NCBI RefSeq assembly: GCF_016786355.1
Contig: NZ_JADWYX010000032.1
Span: forward strand, 26,746 to 90,745
Reading direction: 5' to 3'
Length of the DNA: 64,000 bases
DNA from: Frankia sp. AgB1.9
GTDB taxonomy: Bacteria; Actinomycetota; Actinomycetes; Frankiales; Frankiaceae
Of this stretch, positions 1-7,830 are shown piece after piece (the stretch's first letter is position 1; each line of letters starts with the position of its first letter). Under the pieces are notes generated by a model. The model did no database searches. It was given only the letters and a program-made list of their open reading frames with translations, and had not been told where the DNA came from. A program made the position numbers and the translations under genes.

Positions 1-48
1 CCCGCGGCCTACCGGGAGCCGGAGCCCGCCGGGCAGCCGGGACCGTCG

Positions 49-1617
49 GTGGTGCCGTCGGGCCGCCAGGTGCGGGCCGCCGTCTACAACCGGTTCTGGC
101 ACTCGATGGGCGGCGGCGAGCGGCACAACGGCATGATCGCCCAGGTGATGGCCGGAGACGGCGCCAACGTCGACATCCTCGGCCACTCCGACGTCGATCT
201 CGCCAAGCTGGGCGCGCACCTCGGCCTCGACCTCTCCGGCTGCCGCTACGTGCGGATCCCGGACCGGGGCGAGGACGACCTGTCGGTGCTGTCGGGCGAG
301 TACGACCTGTTCATCAACGGCTCGTACATGAGCCGGATACCGACCCGGTCGCGCAAGGCGGCCTACCTGTGCTTCTTCCCGACGCCGTTCGACCACGACA
401 TGGCGGCGTGGCGCAAGGCGGCGGTCCGGTCGGCCGGCCCGCTGCTGCGCGGCGTGCGCCCGGCCGTCGACTTCGGCCTCGGCTGGTACCCGCCGGAGGG
501 GGGCAGGGTCCGGCAGTGGCGCTGGTCGTCCGGCAGGGCGATCCTCTCGATCTCCGCCGGCGGCCGGCGGGCGCTGCGCGCCGAGTTCGGCCGCCCCGGC
601 GCCCCGACCGGCACCCCGCTGCGCATCCTCGCCCCGAACGGCGACACGATCGCCAAGATCGACGTCGGCGCGGAGTTCGTCGGGCACGACATCCCGCTGC
701 CGGAGTCCGAGGTCGGCACCGAGATCACGCTGGTCAGCGAGCCGTTCACGCCGGGGGCGGCGGACGTCCGCGAGCTGGGCATCGCGATCAGCCGGCCCCG
801 GCTGGTGGACGCCCAGGAGAGCCTGCCGGCAAAGGTCGCGCTGCGCTTCCCGTGGCTGCTGCGCGACCCGCACGACCTCGCCTGGCTGGACCGCTACGAC
901 GTCGTGATGGCGAACTCCGACTTCACCCGCACCTGGATTCGCCGGATGTGGCGCAACGAGGCCGACGTCCTCTACCCGCCGATCCAGGTCGAGCGGCTGC
1001 GTCCGGCGCCCGTGCGGGAGAAGTCCATCATCACGGTGGGCCGCTTCTTCGCGCCGGGCCTCGGGCACGCCAAGCGGCAGCTGGAGATGGTCCAGTGGTT
1101 CGCCGAGCTCCACAACGCCGGCGCACTGCCCGGCTGGACGCTGCACGTCGTCGGTGGCATGGAGGACTCGCAGCAGAACTACGTCGAGCAGGTCCGCGCG
1201 GCCGGTGCCGGCCTGCCGGTCGAGCTGCACCCGAACGCGCCCCGGCCGGAGGTCGAGCGGCTGCTCTCGACGGCCTCGGTGTTCTGGTCGGCGACGGGCT
1301 GGGGCGAGGACGAGCGACGCAAGCCGTGGACGGCCGAGCACTTCGGGATGACGACGGTCGAGGCGATGGCCGGCGGCTGCGTCCCGGTGGTCATCGACCG
1401 GGCCGGGCAGCGGGAGATCGTCCGGCACAGCATCGACGGCTTCCGCTGGACCGAGCCGGAGCAGCTGATGTCGTTCACCCGCCGGCTCGCCGCCGAGGAG
1501 GGGCTGCGGTCCCGGCTGGCCGAGGAGGCGGTCGAGCGGGCCCAGCTGTTCTCCGACGAGGCGTTCGCGGAGCGCTGGCGGACGATCGCCAGCCGTCACC
1601 ACCTGTACGAAGGCTGA
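49..1617 (+). CDS. GT4-family glycosyltransferase with inserted beta-rich domain (start may lie upstream)
   Basis: Probable retaining glycosyltransferase of the GT-B fold transferring a sugar from a nucleotide donor, likely for cell-surface glycans. The N-terminal Rossmann half begins around residue 8 and contains a Gly-rich GGGERHNG loop. The C-terminal donor-binding half (about 325-500) has the GT4 E-x7-E motif in EHFGMTTVE followed by AMAGG. Residues about 140-255 do not look like GT-B sequence: they are rich in alternating hydrophobic, Gly and Pro residues and look like an inserted beta domain. GTG at 49 is the only start I can offer; the frame stays open to base 1, so the protein may begin outside the window. 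The next gene, also a glycosyltransferase, starts 4 bp after the stop, suggesting an operon. The acceptor is unknown. Confidence 0.85.
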   Translation: MVPSGRQVRAAVYNRFWHSMGGGERHNGMIAQVMAGDGANVDILGHSDVDLAKLGAHLGLDLSGCRYVRIPDRGEDDLSVLSGEYDLFINGSYMSRIPTRSRKAAYLCFFPTPFDHDMAAWRKAAVRSAGPLLRGVRPAVDFGLGWYPPEGGRVRQWRWSSGRAILSISAGGRRALRAEFGRPGAPTGTPLRILAPNGDTIAKIDVGAEFVGHDIPLPESEVGTEITLVSEPFTPGAADVRELGIAISRPRLVDAQESLPAKVALRFPWLLRDPHDLAWLDRYDVVMANSDFTRTWIRRMWRNEADVLYPPIQVERLRPAPVREKSIITVGRFFAPGLGHAKRQLEMVQWFAELHNAGALPGWTLHVVGGMEDSQQNYVEQVRAAGAGLPVELHPNAPRPEVERLLSTASVFWSATGWGEDERRKPWTAEHFGMTTVEAMAGGCVPVVIDRAGQREIVRHSIDGFRWTEPEQLMSFTRRLAAEEGLRSRLAEEAVERAQLFSDEAFAERWRTIASRHHLYEG

Positions 1618-1621
1618 CCAG

Positions 1622-2824
1622 ATGAGCGGCGCGGCCGAAGCGCCGCTGCGGGTCGTCCTCGACGGCACCCCGCTGCTGGGCCAGCGCACCGGGGTCGGCC
1701 GGTACGTCGAGAACCTGCTCGCCGGGCTCGCGGATCTGGTCGACGAGCGCGACGAGCCTGGCTGTCCCCTGGAGCTCGCCGCCACCGCGTTCACCTGGCG
1801 AGGCCTCGCCGGACTCGCCCAGGCGCTGCCGCCCGGGGTCGCCCCGGCCGCCCGGCGCGCGCCGGCCCGATTGCTCCAGGAGTCCTGGGCCCGCGGCGAG
1901 CGGCTGCCGGTCGAGCTGTTCACCGGCCGGGCCGACGTACTGCACGCCACCAACTTCGTGCTCCCGCCAGTGCGCGGTGCCCGTGGCGTGCTCACCGTCC
2001 ACGACCTGTCCTATCTGCGGACCCCGGACGCGGTCAGCACGGCGTCCGCCCGGTACACGACGCTGGTCCCCCGGGGCCTGCGCCGGGCCGCCGCCGTGAT
2101 CACCCCAAGCCAGGCCGTCGCCGACGAGGTCATCGGCGCCTACCGGCTGCACCCCGACCTCGTGACGGTGACCCCGCTGGGCGTCGACGGCGCCTGGTTC
2201 GACGCGCGGCCGCCGTCCCAGGACTGGCTGCGCGCGCACGGCATCCCCGAGCGCTACCTGCTGTTCGTCGGCACCGCCGAGCCACGCAAGAACCTGGCTG
2301 CGCTGCTGTCCGCGCTGCGTGGCCTGCACGGCAGCTACCGGGACATCCCCCCGCTGGTGCTCGTCGGCCCCGCGGGCTGGGGACCGGCCCTGGACACGGC
2401 CGGCCTGCCCGAGGGCGCGGTCATCACCGCCGGCTATCTCGACCCCGCTGACCTGCGCACCGCCGTCGCGGGCGCGGTCGCGTTGTGCTTCCCGTCCCGG
2501 TACGAGGGGTTCGGGCTGCCGCCGCTGGAGGCGCTCGCCGCCGGCACCCCGGTCGTGGCCGTCGACATCCCGGCGGTGCGCGAGGTGACCGCCGCGGTCG
2601 TCGGCCGGGCCGTGCGGCTGGTACCGCCGGCCGACGTCGACCGCCTCGCCGACGCGCTGCTGGATGTCATCGACGGGGGTTACGCCGGCCTCGCGGACGG
2701 CCCGACCCGCGGCGCCGAGCCGGCCGGCCCGCGCGAGGCCGGCCGGGCCCACGCCCGCACCTTCACCTGGCGGCGCACCGCCCGCCTGACCGCCGAGGTC
2801 TACCGCCGGGCCGCGCGGTCCTGA
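1622..2824 (+). CDS. GT4-family glycosyltransferase (mannosyltransferase-like)
   Basis: Second GT-B glycosyltransferase, 400 residues, a usual length for the family. The N-terminal domain opens with a beta strand and a TGVGRY loop typical of actinobacterial GT4 enzymes; HDLSYL near residue 123 lies in the acceptor half. The C-terminal donor site shows GTAEPRKN and the E-x7-E motif in EGFGLPPLE followed by ALAAGTPVV. ATG at 1622 lies 4 bp downstream of the preceding glycosyltransferase, so the two are probably co-transcribed and act on the same glycan. Its stop is 6 bp from the convergent MFS gene, leaving no room for a separate terminator. Donor and acceptor cannot be read from sequence. Confidence 0.88.
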   Translation: MSGAAEAPLRVVLDGTPLLGQRTGVGRYVENLLAGLADLVDERDEPGCPLELAATAFTWRGLAGLAQALPPGVAPAARRAPARLLQESWARGERLPVELFTGRADVLHATNFVLPPVRGARGVLTVHDLSYLRTPDAVSTASARYTTLVPRGLRRAAAVITPSQAVADEVIGAYRLHPDLVTVTPLGVDGAWFDARPPSQDWLRAHGIPERYLLFVGTAEPRKNLAALLSALRGLHGSYRDIPPLVLVGPAGWGPALDTAGLPEGAVITAGYLDPADLRTAVAGAVALCFPSRYEGFGLPPLEALAAGTPVVAVDIPAVREVTAAVVGRAVRLVPPADVDRLADALLDVIDGGYAGLADGPTRGAEPAGPREAGRAHARTFTWRRTARLTAEVYRRAARS

Positions 2825-2830
2825 CCCGGT

Positions 2831-4654
2831 TCAGTCGGCCGGGAAGACGACCCCGTCGGCGCTCGACACGGTCACGGTCGCTGCGGCCGACGGCTGCGCC
2901 GGCAGCGGCGCGGCGTCGGACTGCGCCGGCACCTCGTCGACGTGGACGTAGCGGCCACCGCGCAGCAGCGACGCGGCGGCGGCGATCAGGGTGATGACGA
3001 TCGCCATCGTGAAGACGATCACGAGACCGTGGTGGAACGGCGAGGCGATCAGCGACGGGAAGAACTCCCTGCCCGTCAGGGTGTGCGCGTCGGCCGGCGG
3101 GATCTTGGCAAGGGTGTCCGAGCCAACCAGGTGCTCGACCGGGTTGTAACCGAGGAACGCGGCGAACAGGCTGCCCACCGGAGGAAGGGAACCAATCCGG
3201 GTCGCGACGTCCGCGGGCACGCCGTGGGAGGCCAGGCCGTCCGTCAGGGTCCGGGGCAGCACCGACGCGAGACCGGCGATCATCAGCGAGAAGAAGACGC
3301 CGATGGACAGCACGCTGCCCGAGTTCATGAACGTCGAGCGCATCCCCGAGGCTGAGCCGCGCATCTCGGCCGGGACCGCGTTCATGATCGCGGTGCTGTT
3401 CGGAGCGGCGAACAGCCCCGAGCCGATGCCGATGAGCAGGAGCAGCAACGCGAACGACGGGTAGTGGAAGTTCGTCGGGATCAGCAGCAGGCCCAGATAC
3501 CCGGCCGCGGAGGCGACCAGTCCGCCGGTGGAGAACACCTTCGCGCCGTACCGGTCGGACAGCGCCCCGGACACCGGCCCGGCGACGAGGAAGCCGATCG
3601 TCAGCGGCAGCATGTAGATGCCGGCCCACAGCGGGGTCTGCTCGTAGTCGTAGCCGTGCAGCGGCAGCCAGATCCCCTGCAGCCAGATGATCAGCATGAA
3701 CTGCAGGCCGCCACGGGCGACCGCGCCCAGCAACAGCGCGATGTTCCCCGCGGCGAACGAGCGGATCCGGAACAGGCCCAATTGGAACATCGGCTGCTCG
3801 GCCCTGGTCTCGATCACCGCGAAGATCCCGAGCACGACCACGCCGCCGATCAGCGCGGTGAGCACCTTGGGGTTCGTCCAGCCCATCATGTGGCCGCCGT
3901 AGGGCTGGATGCCGTAGGTGACTGCGGCGAGCAGCGAGGTCAGGCCGACGGCGAAGGTCAGGTTGCCCAGCCAGTCGATCTTCGCGGCGGTCCGCCGGCC
4001 GTTGTCCCGCAAACTGAGGTAGGCCCAGATGGTGCCGGCGATGCCGATCGGCACGTTCACCCAGAAGATCGCCCGCCAGTTCCACTCGGAGAGCACGCCA
4101 CCGAGCACCAGCCCGAGGAACGAGCCGGCCAGGGCGGCGACCTGGTTGATGCCGAGCGCCATCCCGCGTCGGTTCGCCGGGAACGCGTCGGTGATGATCG
4201 CGGCCGAGTTGGCGGTCAGCATCGCGCCGCCGATGCCCTGCACGACCCGCATGATGATCAGCCAAAGGGCGGCCTTCGACCCCGTCCACGGAGTGAGCGC
4301 CAGGGCCGCCGAGGCGACGGTGAAGACGGCGAAGCCGGCGTTGTAGATCCGGACCCGGCCGTACATGTCGCCGAGCCGGCCGAGCGAGACGACCAGGACG
4401 GCGACCACGACCATGTAGCCCATGAGCATCCACAGCAGGTAGCTGATGTTGCTGGGTTCCAGCGGGTCCAGCCCGATGCCACGAAAGATGGCCGGCAGCG
4501 AGATGATCACGATCGAGGCGTCGATCGTGGCCATCAGGACACCGACCGTCGTGTTCGACAGCGCGACCATGGCGTAGCGCCGGCTCCGGGCGTCGTCCGG
4601 GCCGTCTGAGGTGGTGGGGGCCGAGCTGTCCGGTGAGGCGGGCCTCGCGGTCAT
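2831..4654 (-). CDS. DHA2-type (14-TM) MFS multidrug efflux transporter
   Basis: Predicted proton-driven drug exporter of the inner membrane, 607 residues. It has the DHA2/EmrB-QacA hallmarks: an N-terminal ATIDASIVIISLPAI helix with the D-x-S/T motif, GRLGDMYGRVR (motif A) in loop 2-3, and the GIGGAMLTANSAAII region; hydrophobic segments are consistent with 14 membrane helices. The open frame extends upstream to 5017, but that part is hydrophilic and unlike the family. I chose ATG at 4654 because GGAGGGGAG lies just upstream and the family-like sequence starts there. It is less similar to the other two DHA2 pumps in the window (13171-14946 and 15852-17597) than they are to each other. No dedicated regulator is adjacent. 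Confidence 0.88.
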   Translation of the reverse strand: MTARPASPDSSAPTTSDGPDDARSRRYAMVALSNTTVGVLMATIDASIVIISLPAIFRGIGLDPLEPSNISYLLWMLMGYMVVVAVLVVSLGRLGDMYGRVRIYNAGFAVFTVASAALALTPWTGSKAALWLIIMRVVQGIGGAMLTANSAAIITDAFPANRRGMALGINQVAALAGSFLGLVLGGVLSEWNWRAIFWVNVPIGIAGTIWAYLSLRDNGRRTAAKIDWLGNLTFAVGLTSLLAAVTYGIQPYGGHMMGWTNPKVLTALIGGVVVLGIFAVIETRAEQPMFQLGLFRIRSFAAGNIALLLGAVARGGLQFMLIIWLQGIWLPLHGYDYEQTPLWAGIYMLPLTIGFLVAGPVSGALSDRYGAKVFSTGGLVASAAGYLGLLLIPTNFHYPSFALLLLLIGIGSGLFAAPNSTAIMNAVPAEMRGSASGMRSTFMNSGSVLSIGVFFSLMIAGLASVLPRTLTDGLASHGVPADVATRIGSLPPVGSLFAAFLGYNPVEHLVGSDTLAKIPPADAHTLTGREFFPSLIASPFHHGLVIVFTMAIVITLIAAAASLLRGGRYVHVDEVPAQSDAAPLPAQPSAAATVTVSSADGVVFPAD

Positions 4655-5103
4655 CGTGGGTGCGACTCCCCTCCGGGCCCAAGCCATGGCGTCACGGCGC
4701 GCGGGGACGAGACGTCCCGCCCGAGACTCGACGCCGTCCGCGAGTTCCTGGCCGCGCACGGCCCGAGCGGGGCTCTCCCCGCCGCGACCGGCGCCTGTCG
4801 GCCAGGCAGCCGGGGCACCGGCGGACGTGGTCCGCGGCACCCGGGCTGGTCCCGCACGCGCAGCCACCGGCGGGCCCGACAGGCCGGCGGCACATGCTTG
4901 CTTAACCAAAGCTAACAATCCAAAGCGGCCGACGCTATCCCCGCCAAGCCGGCAACCTGGGCAAACGGCCACAAACCACTGCGATGACTGACGCGGGCAG
5001 AACCCGAGAAGAATCACTAGCGGGGTGTCGATTCGGCCCGAGGCCGTTCGTCGGACCGTTGAGTGGCCCGAACGGCGGGCCCCGCGATGACAGGGGACAC
5101 GCG
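4655..5103. promoter_or_regulatory. Divergent intergenic region between the MFS pump and the YCII gene
   Basis: This 449-bp region separates two divergently transcribed genes and should hold both promoters. The only notable feature is an AT-rich island at about 4895-4920 that contains the related words GCTTAAC and GCTAAC four bases apart, possibly a regulator site for the pump. I see no convincing -35/-10 pair and no further gene. The open frames crossing it are extensions of the flanking genes. Confidence 0.4.
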
Positions 5104-5451
5104 ATGGCGCAGTACCTGATCCTGATCTACGAGAACGAGGCCGGCTACGCCGAAGGCGACGAGGCGGTCTATGGCCGGGTCATGCAGGGGCACATCACCT
5201 TCAACGAGAAGAACGCCGCGGCGGTGAGCGGCGGCAACGCCCTGCAGCCGGAGGCGACCGCGACCTCGATCCGCTCGGACGGTGCCGGCGGGTTCGCCGT
5301 CACCGACGGGCCGTTCGCCGAGACCAAGGAGGCCCTCGGCGGCTACTACCTGGTCGAGGCGGCCAACCTGGACGAGGCGATCGCGATCGCCAAGGAGGTT
5401 CCGGCCGAGTTCGGCGGCGTCGAGGTCCGCCCGATCCGGGTCTTCAACTGA
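5104..5451 (+). CDS. YCII-related (DGPF) domain protein
   Basis: Small cytoplasmic protein of 115 residues with the YCII/DGPF fold. It starts MAQYLILIYENE and carries the diagnostic TDGPFAETKEALGGYYLVE segment in the middle, followed by the helix-strand ending EVRPIRVFN. ATG 5104 was chosen over the longer frame from 4984 because AGGGGA lies upstream and family members begin with this strand. Family knowledge: DGPF proteins sit beside ECF42 sigma factors and are thought to be linked to them functionally. Here the sigma gene starts 46 bp downstream on the same strand, so the pair is probably one operon. Molecular activity is unknown. Confidence 0.9.
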   Translation: MAQYLILIYENEAGYAEGDEAVYGRVMQGHITFNEKNAAAVSGGNALQPEATATSIRSDGAGGFAVTDGPFAETKEALGGYYLVEAANLDEAIAIAKEVPAEFGGVEVRPIRVFN

Positions 5452-5497
5452 GCCGGACCGGCCCACGACGATCGTCTGACGCGGCCGGCGCGGCCGG

Positions 5498-6937
5498 ATG
5501 ACGGAGGACCCGAGCCCGGGTGCCTCCGACCGGGAGGGCCGCGGTTCGCGCGCGGCCGCGGCCGCCGAGGTGGCGGCCGCGGTCGCGGACGCGCACCGGC
5601 GCGAGTGGGCGTTCGTGCTCGCCGCAACGGTGCGCGTCACCCGCGACCTCGACCTCGCGGAGGAATGCGTCCAGGACGCCTACGCCCGCGCGCTGACCGC
5701 GTGGGCCGGCGAGGGAATCCCGACCCGGCCTGGCGGCTGGCTCACGACCGTCGCCCGTAACCGGGCCCTGGACCTCTTGCGGCGGGACGCGACGCTGCGC
5801 CGCAGCCTCCCGCTGCTGCTGGAGGACGAGACCGAGCCGAGTCCGGAGGAGGGCCTGCTCGCGTCGCCCGGATCGCTTCACGGTCCGGCCAACCGCGGCC
5901 CGGCCGGGTGGCTGCCAGCCCGCGCGGCCAGGGCGCGGCCCGCTGGAGACCTTTCCGAGCTACCGATGGTCCCGGGCGCCGCCGACGACCGGCTGCGGCT
6001 GATCTTCATCTGCTGCCACCCGGCGCTGGCGCCCGAGGCACGGGTGGCGCTGACGTTGCGGCTGTTGTGCGGGCTCACGACGGTCGAGGTCGCGCGGGCG
6101 TTCCTCGTCGCCGAGACCACGATGGCCGCCCGGATCACCCGGGCCAAGAAGAAGATCACCGCGGCCCGCATCCCGTATCGGCTGCCACCCGCGCAGGAGC
6201 TGCCCGAGCGGGTCGACGCGGTGCTCACCGTCGTCCACCTGCTCTTCACCACCGGCCACACCGCGCCCGCCGGGGCGGACCTGGTGCGCCGCGACCTGGT
6301 CGAACGGGCCGTCGACCTGGCCAGGATGCTGCGGCTGCTGCTGCCGGACGACCCGGACGTCGCCGGCCTGCTCGCCCTGATCCTGCTGACCGACGCCCGC
6401 ACCGCCGGACGGGTCGGGCCGGACGGGCGGCTGCTGCTCCTGGCCGAGCAGGACCGGGCCCAGTGGGACCGGGCCGCGATCGACGAGGGCCTCGGGCTCG
6501 TGCGCGCGGCGTTGGTGCGCCGGGGGCCGCGGCCCGGGCCGGGGCCGGCCAGGCTGCCCGGCCGGTTCCCGTTGATGGCCGCGATCGCCGCCGTCCACTC
6601 CGCGTCGCCGAGCTGGGCTGACACCGACTGGCGGGAGATCGTCGGCCTCTACGACCTGCTGGCGCACCGCTGGCCGTCACCGGTGGTGGCGCTGAACCGC
6701 GCGGTCGCGGTCGGCTTCGCCGACGGGCCGGCGGCCGGCCTCGCCGCCCTCGACGAGCTCGCCGCCGAGCCTCAGCTCGCCGGGTACGGCTACCTGCCCG
6801 CCGCCCGGGCCGACTTCCTGCGCTCCCTCGGCCGGGTCACCGAGGCCCGCCTCTCCTACGAGGAGGCGCTGATGCTCACGGAGAACAAGGTCGAGCGCGA
6901 CTTCCTCGCCGGGCGGCTGGCGGAGCTGGGCCGCTGA
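5498..6937 (+). CDS. ECF42-type RNA polymerase sigma factor with C-terminal TPR-like extension
   Basis: Extracytoplasmic-function sigma factor, 479 residues. Sigma-2 spans about 36-100, with the promoter-melting segment around ECVQDAYARAL and WLTTVARNRALDLLRR. Sigma-4 spans about 165-222 (DDRLRLIFICCHPAL through TTMAARITRAKKKI). The remaining ~255 residues are the helical C-terminal domain typical of ECF42 factors, which lack a classical anti-sigma gene. The DGPF gene just upstream supports the ECF42 assignment. Oddity: between sigma-2 and sigma-4 there is an extra Pro/Ala/Arg-rich stretch at about 121-160 that ordinary family members, as I recall them, do not have. ATG 5498 has a weak ribosome site and could be translated by coupling. 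Target genes are unknown. Confidence 0.9.
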   Translation: MTEDPSPGASDREGRGSRAAAAAEVAAAVADAHRREWAFVLAATVRVTRDLDLAEECVQDAYARALTAWAGEGIPTRPGGWLTTVARNRALDLLRRDATLRRSLPLLLEDETEPSPEEGLLASPGSLHGPANRGPAGWLPARAARARPAGDLSELPMVPGAADDRLRLIFICCHPALAPEARVALTLRLLCGLTTVEVARAFLVAETTMAARITRAKKKITAARIPYRLPPAQELPERVDAVLTVVHLLFTTGHTAPAGADLVRRDLVERAVDLARMLRLLLPDDPDVAGLLALILLTDARTAGRVGPDGRLLLLAEQDRAQWDRAAIDEGLGLVRAALVRRGPRPGPGPARLPGRFPLMAAIAAVHSASPSWADTDWREIVGLYDLLAHRWPSPVVALNRAVAVGFADGPAAGLAALDELAAEPQLAGYGYLPAARADFLRSLGRVTEARLSYEEALMLTENKVERDFLAGRLAELGR

Positions 6938-7035
6938 CGACAGCTCTTGCGGAGCCGGGCCGGGCCGCCGCACGCTTCGGTTCGCCTCCCCGCCATCGCC
7001 GGGAGGGCGGGGCGACCGGTGGAGGTGACCACGGC

Positions 7036-7818
7036 ATGGCGACGCTGGCCGGGGGCGGGCAGGAACGGGTGTTAGCCGGCAAGGTCGCGATCGTGACCGG
7101 GGCCGGTCAGGGTGTCGGGCAGGGGATCGCCCTGGCGCTCGCCGGCGCGGGGGCGCACGTCGCGGTCTGCGGGCGCACCGAGGCGACGATCGACGCCACC
7201 CGGGCCGCGATCGAGGCCCGGGGCGCCAGGGCGGTCGCGGTCCGCTGCGACGTGATGGTTCCCGCCGACCTGGGCCGCCTGGTGGCCCGGACCGTCGAAG
7301 CGTTCGGAACGGTCGACATCCTGGTCAACTCGGCGATGGTCGTCCCAGCGGGCACGCTGCTGGAGATCAGCGAGGAGGCCGTCGCGGCGGGCTGGGAGTC
7401 CGGCCCGCTCGCCGCTCTGCGCCTGATGCGGCTGTGTCACCCCTACCTGCGTGGCGGAGGCACCGTCATCAACGTCTCGTCCAGTGCCTCGGTGAACCCG
7501 TCGACGCACAGCCGGGGCGTGTACGCGGCGACGAAGGCCGCGCTGAACGCGCTTTCCCGCGGCGCCGCGAACGAGTGGGGCCCCGACGGCATCCGGGTCA
7601 ACACGATCTTCCCGCTCGCCAGCTCCCCCGCGCTGCGGCGCTTCGCCGCGGAGGAGCCCGACGCGATGGCCGACGTCATCGCCGGCATCCCGCTGCGGCG
7701 CCTCGGCGACCAGGAGACCGACATCGGCGCGGCCGCCGTCTTCCTCGCGAGCCCCGCCGCCGCCTACATCACCGGCGCCATCCTGCCCGTGGACGGCGGT
7801 GCCGCCTACGTCCGGTAG
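7036..7818 (+). CDS. SDR-family NAD(P)-dependent oxidoreductase
   Basis: Classical short-chain dehydrogenase/reductase, 260 residues, cytosolic. The Rossmann cofactor motif is TGAGQGVG near residue 22. The catalytic set is visible as NVSSSAS (Ser), VYAATKAAL (Tyr-x3-Lys) and the C-terminal ITGAILPVDGG segment. The usual NNAG motif is replaced by NSAM, a mild deviation. GGAGGTGA seven bases before ATG 7036 matches the 16S anti-Shine-Dalgarno very well and fixes the start. The gene stands alone between a sigma factor and a convergent membrane protein gene 12 bp from its stop. The substrate cannot be inferred. Confidence 0.9.
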   Translation: MATLAGGGQERVLAGKVAIVTGAGQGVGQGIALALAGAGAHVAVCGRTEATIDATRAAIEARGARAVAVRCDVMVPADLGRLVARTVEAFGTVDILVNSAMVVPAGTLLEISEEAVAAGWESGPLAALRLMRLCHPYLRGGGTVINVSSSASVNPSTHSRGVYAATKAALNALSRGAANEWGPDGIRVNTIFPLASSPALRRFAAEEPDAMADVIAGIPLRRLGDQETDIGAAAVFLASPAAAYITGAILPVDGGAAYVR

Positions 7819-7830
7819 CCGGTCAGACGA

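Noticed and set aside
1475..2752. Long minus-strand open frame opposite the second glycosyltransferase
   Set aside because: Product is Gly/Arg/Gln-rich without any family resemblance; the plus strand carries an unambiguous GT4 enzyme.
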